Below are positions 63,305 to 64,000 of a stretch of 64,000 bases of DNA, piece after piece (the stretch's first letter is position 1; the number at the start of each line of letters is the position of its first letter). The translations under genes were made by a program, and so were the position numbers. Source of the stretch: Streptomyces sp. RPT161 (GTDB taxonomy: Bacteria > Actinomycetota > Actinomycetes > Streptomycetales > Streptomycetaceae); the NCBI RefSeq assembly GCF_027533845.1, contig NZ_JAPZVN010000005.1, positions 186,001 through 250,000 on the forward strand, written 5' to 3'. The notes under the pieces were generated by a model, which worked only from the letters and a program-made list of their open reading frames with translations, was not told where the DNA came from and searched no databases.

Positions 63305-63727
63305 TCAGCCGTCCCACTCGTCGTTGCCCCCGCGGGAGACGCCCCTGCCGAGGGAGTGGGCGATGTTGACGCCCACGATTCCGGCCCAGGTGATCAGCAG
63401 GCCGGGGAGGTGCGCGTTGACCACGCCGATCGCCGACAGCGGTACCGCGAGTACCAGCGAGATGCCCGCGATGCCGAAGCGGCGGTTGCGGTTGTCGTGG
63501 TCGCCAGGACGCCCCCGGCGGGACCCCGCCGGGTCGACTCGCGCGCCCGCCATTCGCTGCTGTGCGAGTTCCCGGCGAACCCTGCGCTCCACCTGGCTGT
63601 CGAGCCGCTGGTCCACCTTTTCCAGGAACGAGTCGATCAACTCCGCCTCGTATTCGGGACCGAGGTCCTTACGCGTCTGCAGTGTGGCGTCGAGCTCTTT
63701 CTTGAGCTCGGGGTCAGGGGCACTCAT
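63305..63727 (-). CDS. Small two-TM membrane protein
   Basis: The 140-residue protein has a charged N-terminal half (MSAPDPELKKELDATLQTRKDLGPEYEAELIDSFLEKVDQRLD) containing a helix likely to dimerise, a basic Arg/Gly stretch, and two hydrophobic segments (FGIAGISLVLAVPLSAIGVV; LPGLLITWAGIVGVNIAHSLG) at the C-terminus. It resembles conserved actinobacterial integral membrane proteins of unknown function. The start at 63727 lacks a ribosome binding site; TAACGT (63740-63735 on the minus strand) ends 7 nt upstream, so it is probably leaderless. The ATG at 63736 would overlap that box. Confidence 0.82.
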   Translation of the reverse strand: MSAPDPELKKELDATLQTRKDLGPEYEAELIDSFLEKVDQRLDSQVERRVRRELAQQRMAGARVDPAGSRRGRPGDHDNRNRRFGIAGISLVLAVPLSAIGVVNAHLPGLLITWAGIVGVNIAHSLGRGVSRGGNDEWDG

Positions 63728-63851
63728 GGCATTCACGTTAGAACCGGCCGACCCCTATGTAAGTGGGGTTAGCCCCCGAATCTTGTCAGGGGTGCCCTCC
63801 TCCTCGGGCAGGTGTGTACGGTCGCGGGTGGACCGCGAAGGGGAGGCGTTG

Positions 63852-64000
63852 ATGGAGCTGTTGACCGCGCTGGGAGCGGCGGACCGGGACCGTCCGGACG
63901 CCGTCACGATCGACGGCCGCGCGTTGGACCACGAAGCGCTGCTCGGCGCGGCCGGTGCCGTCGCCGCCCGGATCGCCGGCGCACCGGCCGTCGCCGTGCA
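63852..64000 (+). CDS. Probable acyl-CoA synthetase, 3' part cut by the window end
   Basis: Only the first 49 residues are visible (MELLTALGAADRDRPDAVTIDGRALDHEALLGAAGAVAARIAG...). The pattern DAVTIDGRALDHEALLGAA resembles the N-terminus of ANL-superfamily acyl-CoA synthetases, and I recall such a gene at this position in other Streptomyces. The ATG has GAAGGGGAGG about 6 nt upstream. The assignment is tentative because no catalytic motif is inside the window. Confidence 0.5.
   Translation, partial: MELLTALGAADRDRPDAVTIDGRALDHEALLGAAGAVAARIAGAPAVAV

Overview
This 64 kb window is high-GC actinobacterial DNA, almost certainly from Streptomyces or a close relative in the Streptomycetaceae. The evidence is the codon bias, the frequent GTG starts, 4-bp GTGA/ATGA gene overlaps, two Rpf-LysM hydrolases, a c-di-AMP (ydaO-type) riboswitch, a tRNA-Leu(UAA) of the bldA type, and the gene order galTEK - tam/tamR - glmU - prs - rplY - pth - ppc - mfd - eno - ndh - bldA - cbs, which matches a core-chromosome segment I remember from Streptomyces coelicolor. 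No insertion sequence, prophage, CRISPR array or rRNA operon was seen. Both ends cut a gene: an ABC-F ATPase on the left and a probable acyl-CoA synthetase on the right.

Layout. 1-4.5 kb: ABC-F protein, Pro-rich membrane-anchored PQQ-propeller protein, LuxR-type regulator with a degenerate receiver. 4.6-10.1 kb: a sodium:solute symporter and small membrane partner divergent from galT-galE-galK, which looks like a galactose uptake and Leloir-pathway unit. 10.6-14.8 kb: a second LuxR-type regulator with a proline-rich insert in its receiver, the tamR/tam pair with a perfect operator palindrome, and a desaturase-TetR operon preceded by tandem palindromes. 15.0-22.7 kb: an orphan HTH plus LAGLIDADG-like protein beside tRNA-Gln(UUG), then glmU-prs-rplY-pth and convergent ppc. 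23-24.3 kb: an orphan histidine kinase.

24.5-29.5 kb is the most unusual part. It is a compact, divergently transcribed set of four genes made of polymorphic-toxin effector domains and SUKH-type immunity domains: a YwqJ-like deaminase overlapping a SUKH-3 gene, a WHH-type HNH nuclease fused to a SUKH domain, and an 824-residue protein joining an Imm35/YrhB-like domain, a Pro-rich linker, a second deaminase and a SUKH-4 domain. None has a visible secretion signal.

29.7-42.7 kb: DivIVA-like coiled coil, MacB/FtsX-type ABC transporter, a non-coding stretch rich in G-quadruplex motifs, then mfd, a SurA-like lipoprotein, mazG, a DUF6479-like protein, endonuclease V and a cytochrome P450. Several of these starts have a TANNNT box 6-7 nt upstream and no Shine-Dalgarno sequence, suggesting leaderless mRNAs. 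42.8-52 kb: two resuscitation-promoting factors (one under the riboswitch), eno, a DivIC/FtsB-like protein, DUF501, Ppx/GppA, type II NADH dehydrogenase with a probable upstream Rex site, and a cyclopropane-fatty-acid-synthase-like methyltransferase. 52.2-55.6 kb: a second MacB/FtsX-type transporter, paralogous to the first and inverted relative to it. 56-64 kb: bldA, Bax-inhibitor-1-like protein, small hypotheticals, thiolase, SGNH esterase, cystathionine beta-synthase, a 180-nt candidate structured RNA ending in a strong terminator, a small membrane protein and the start of the ligase gene.
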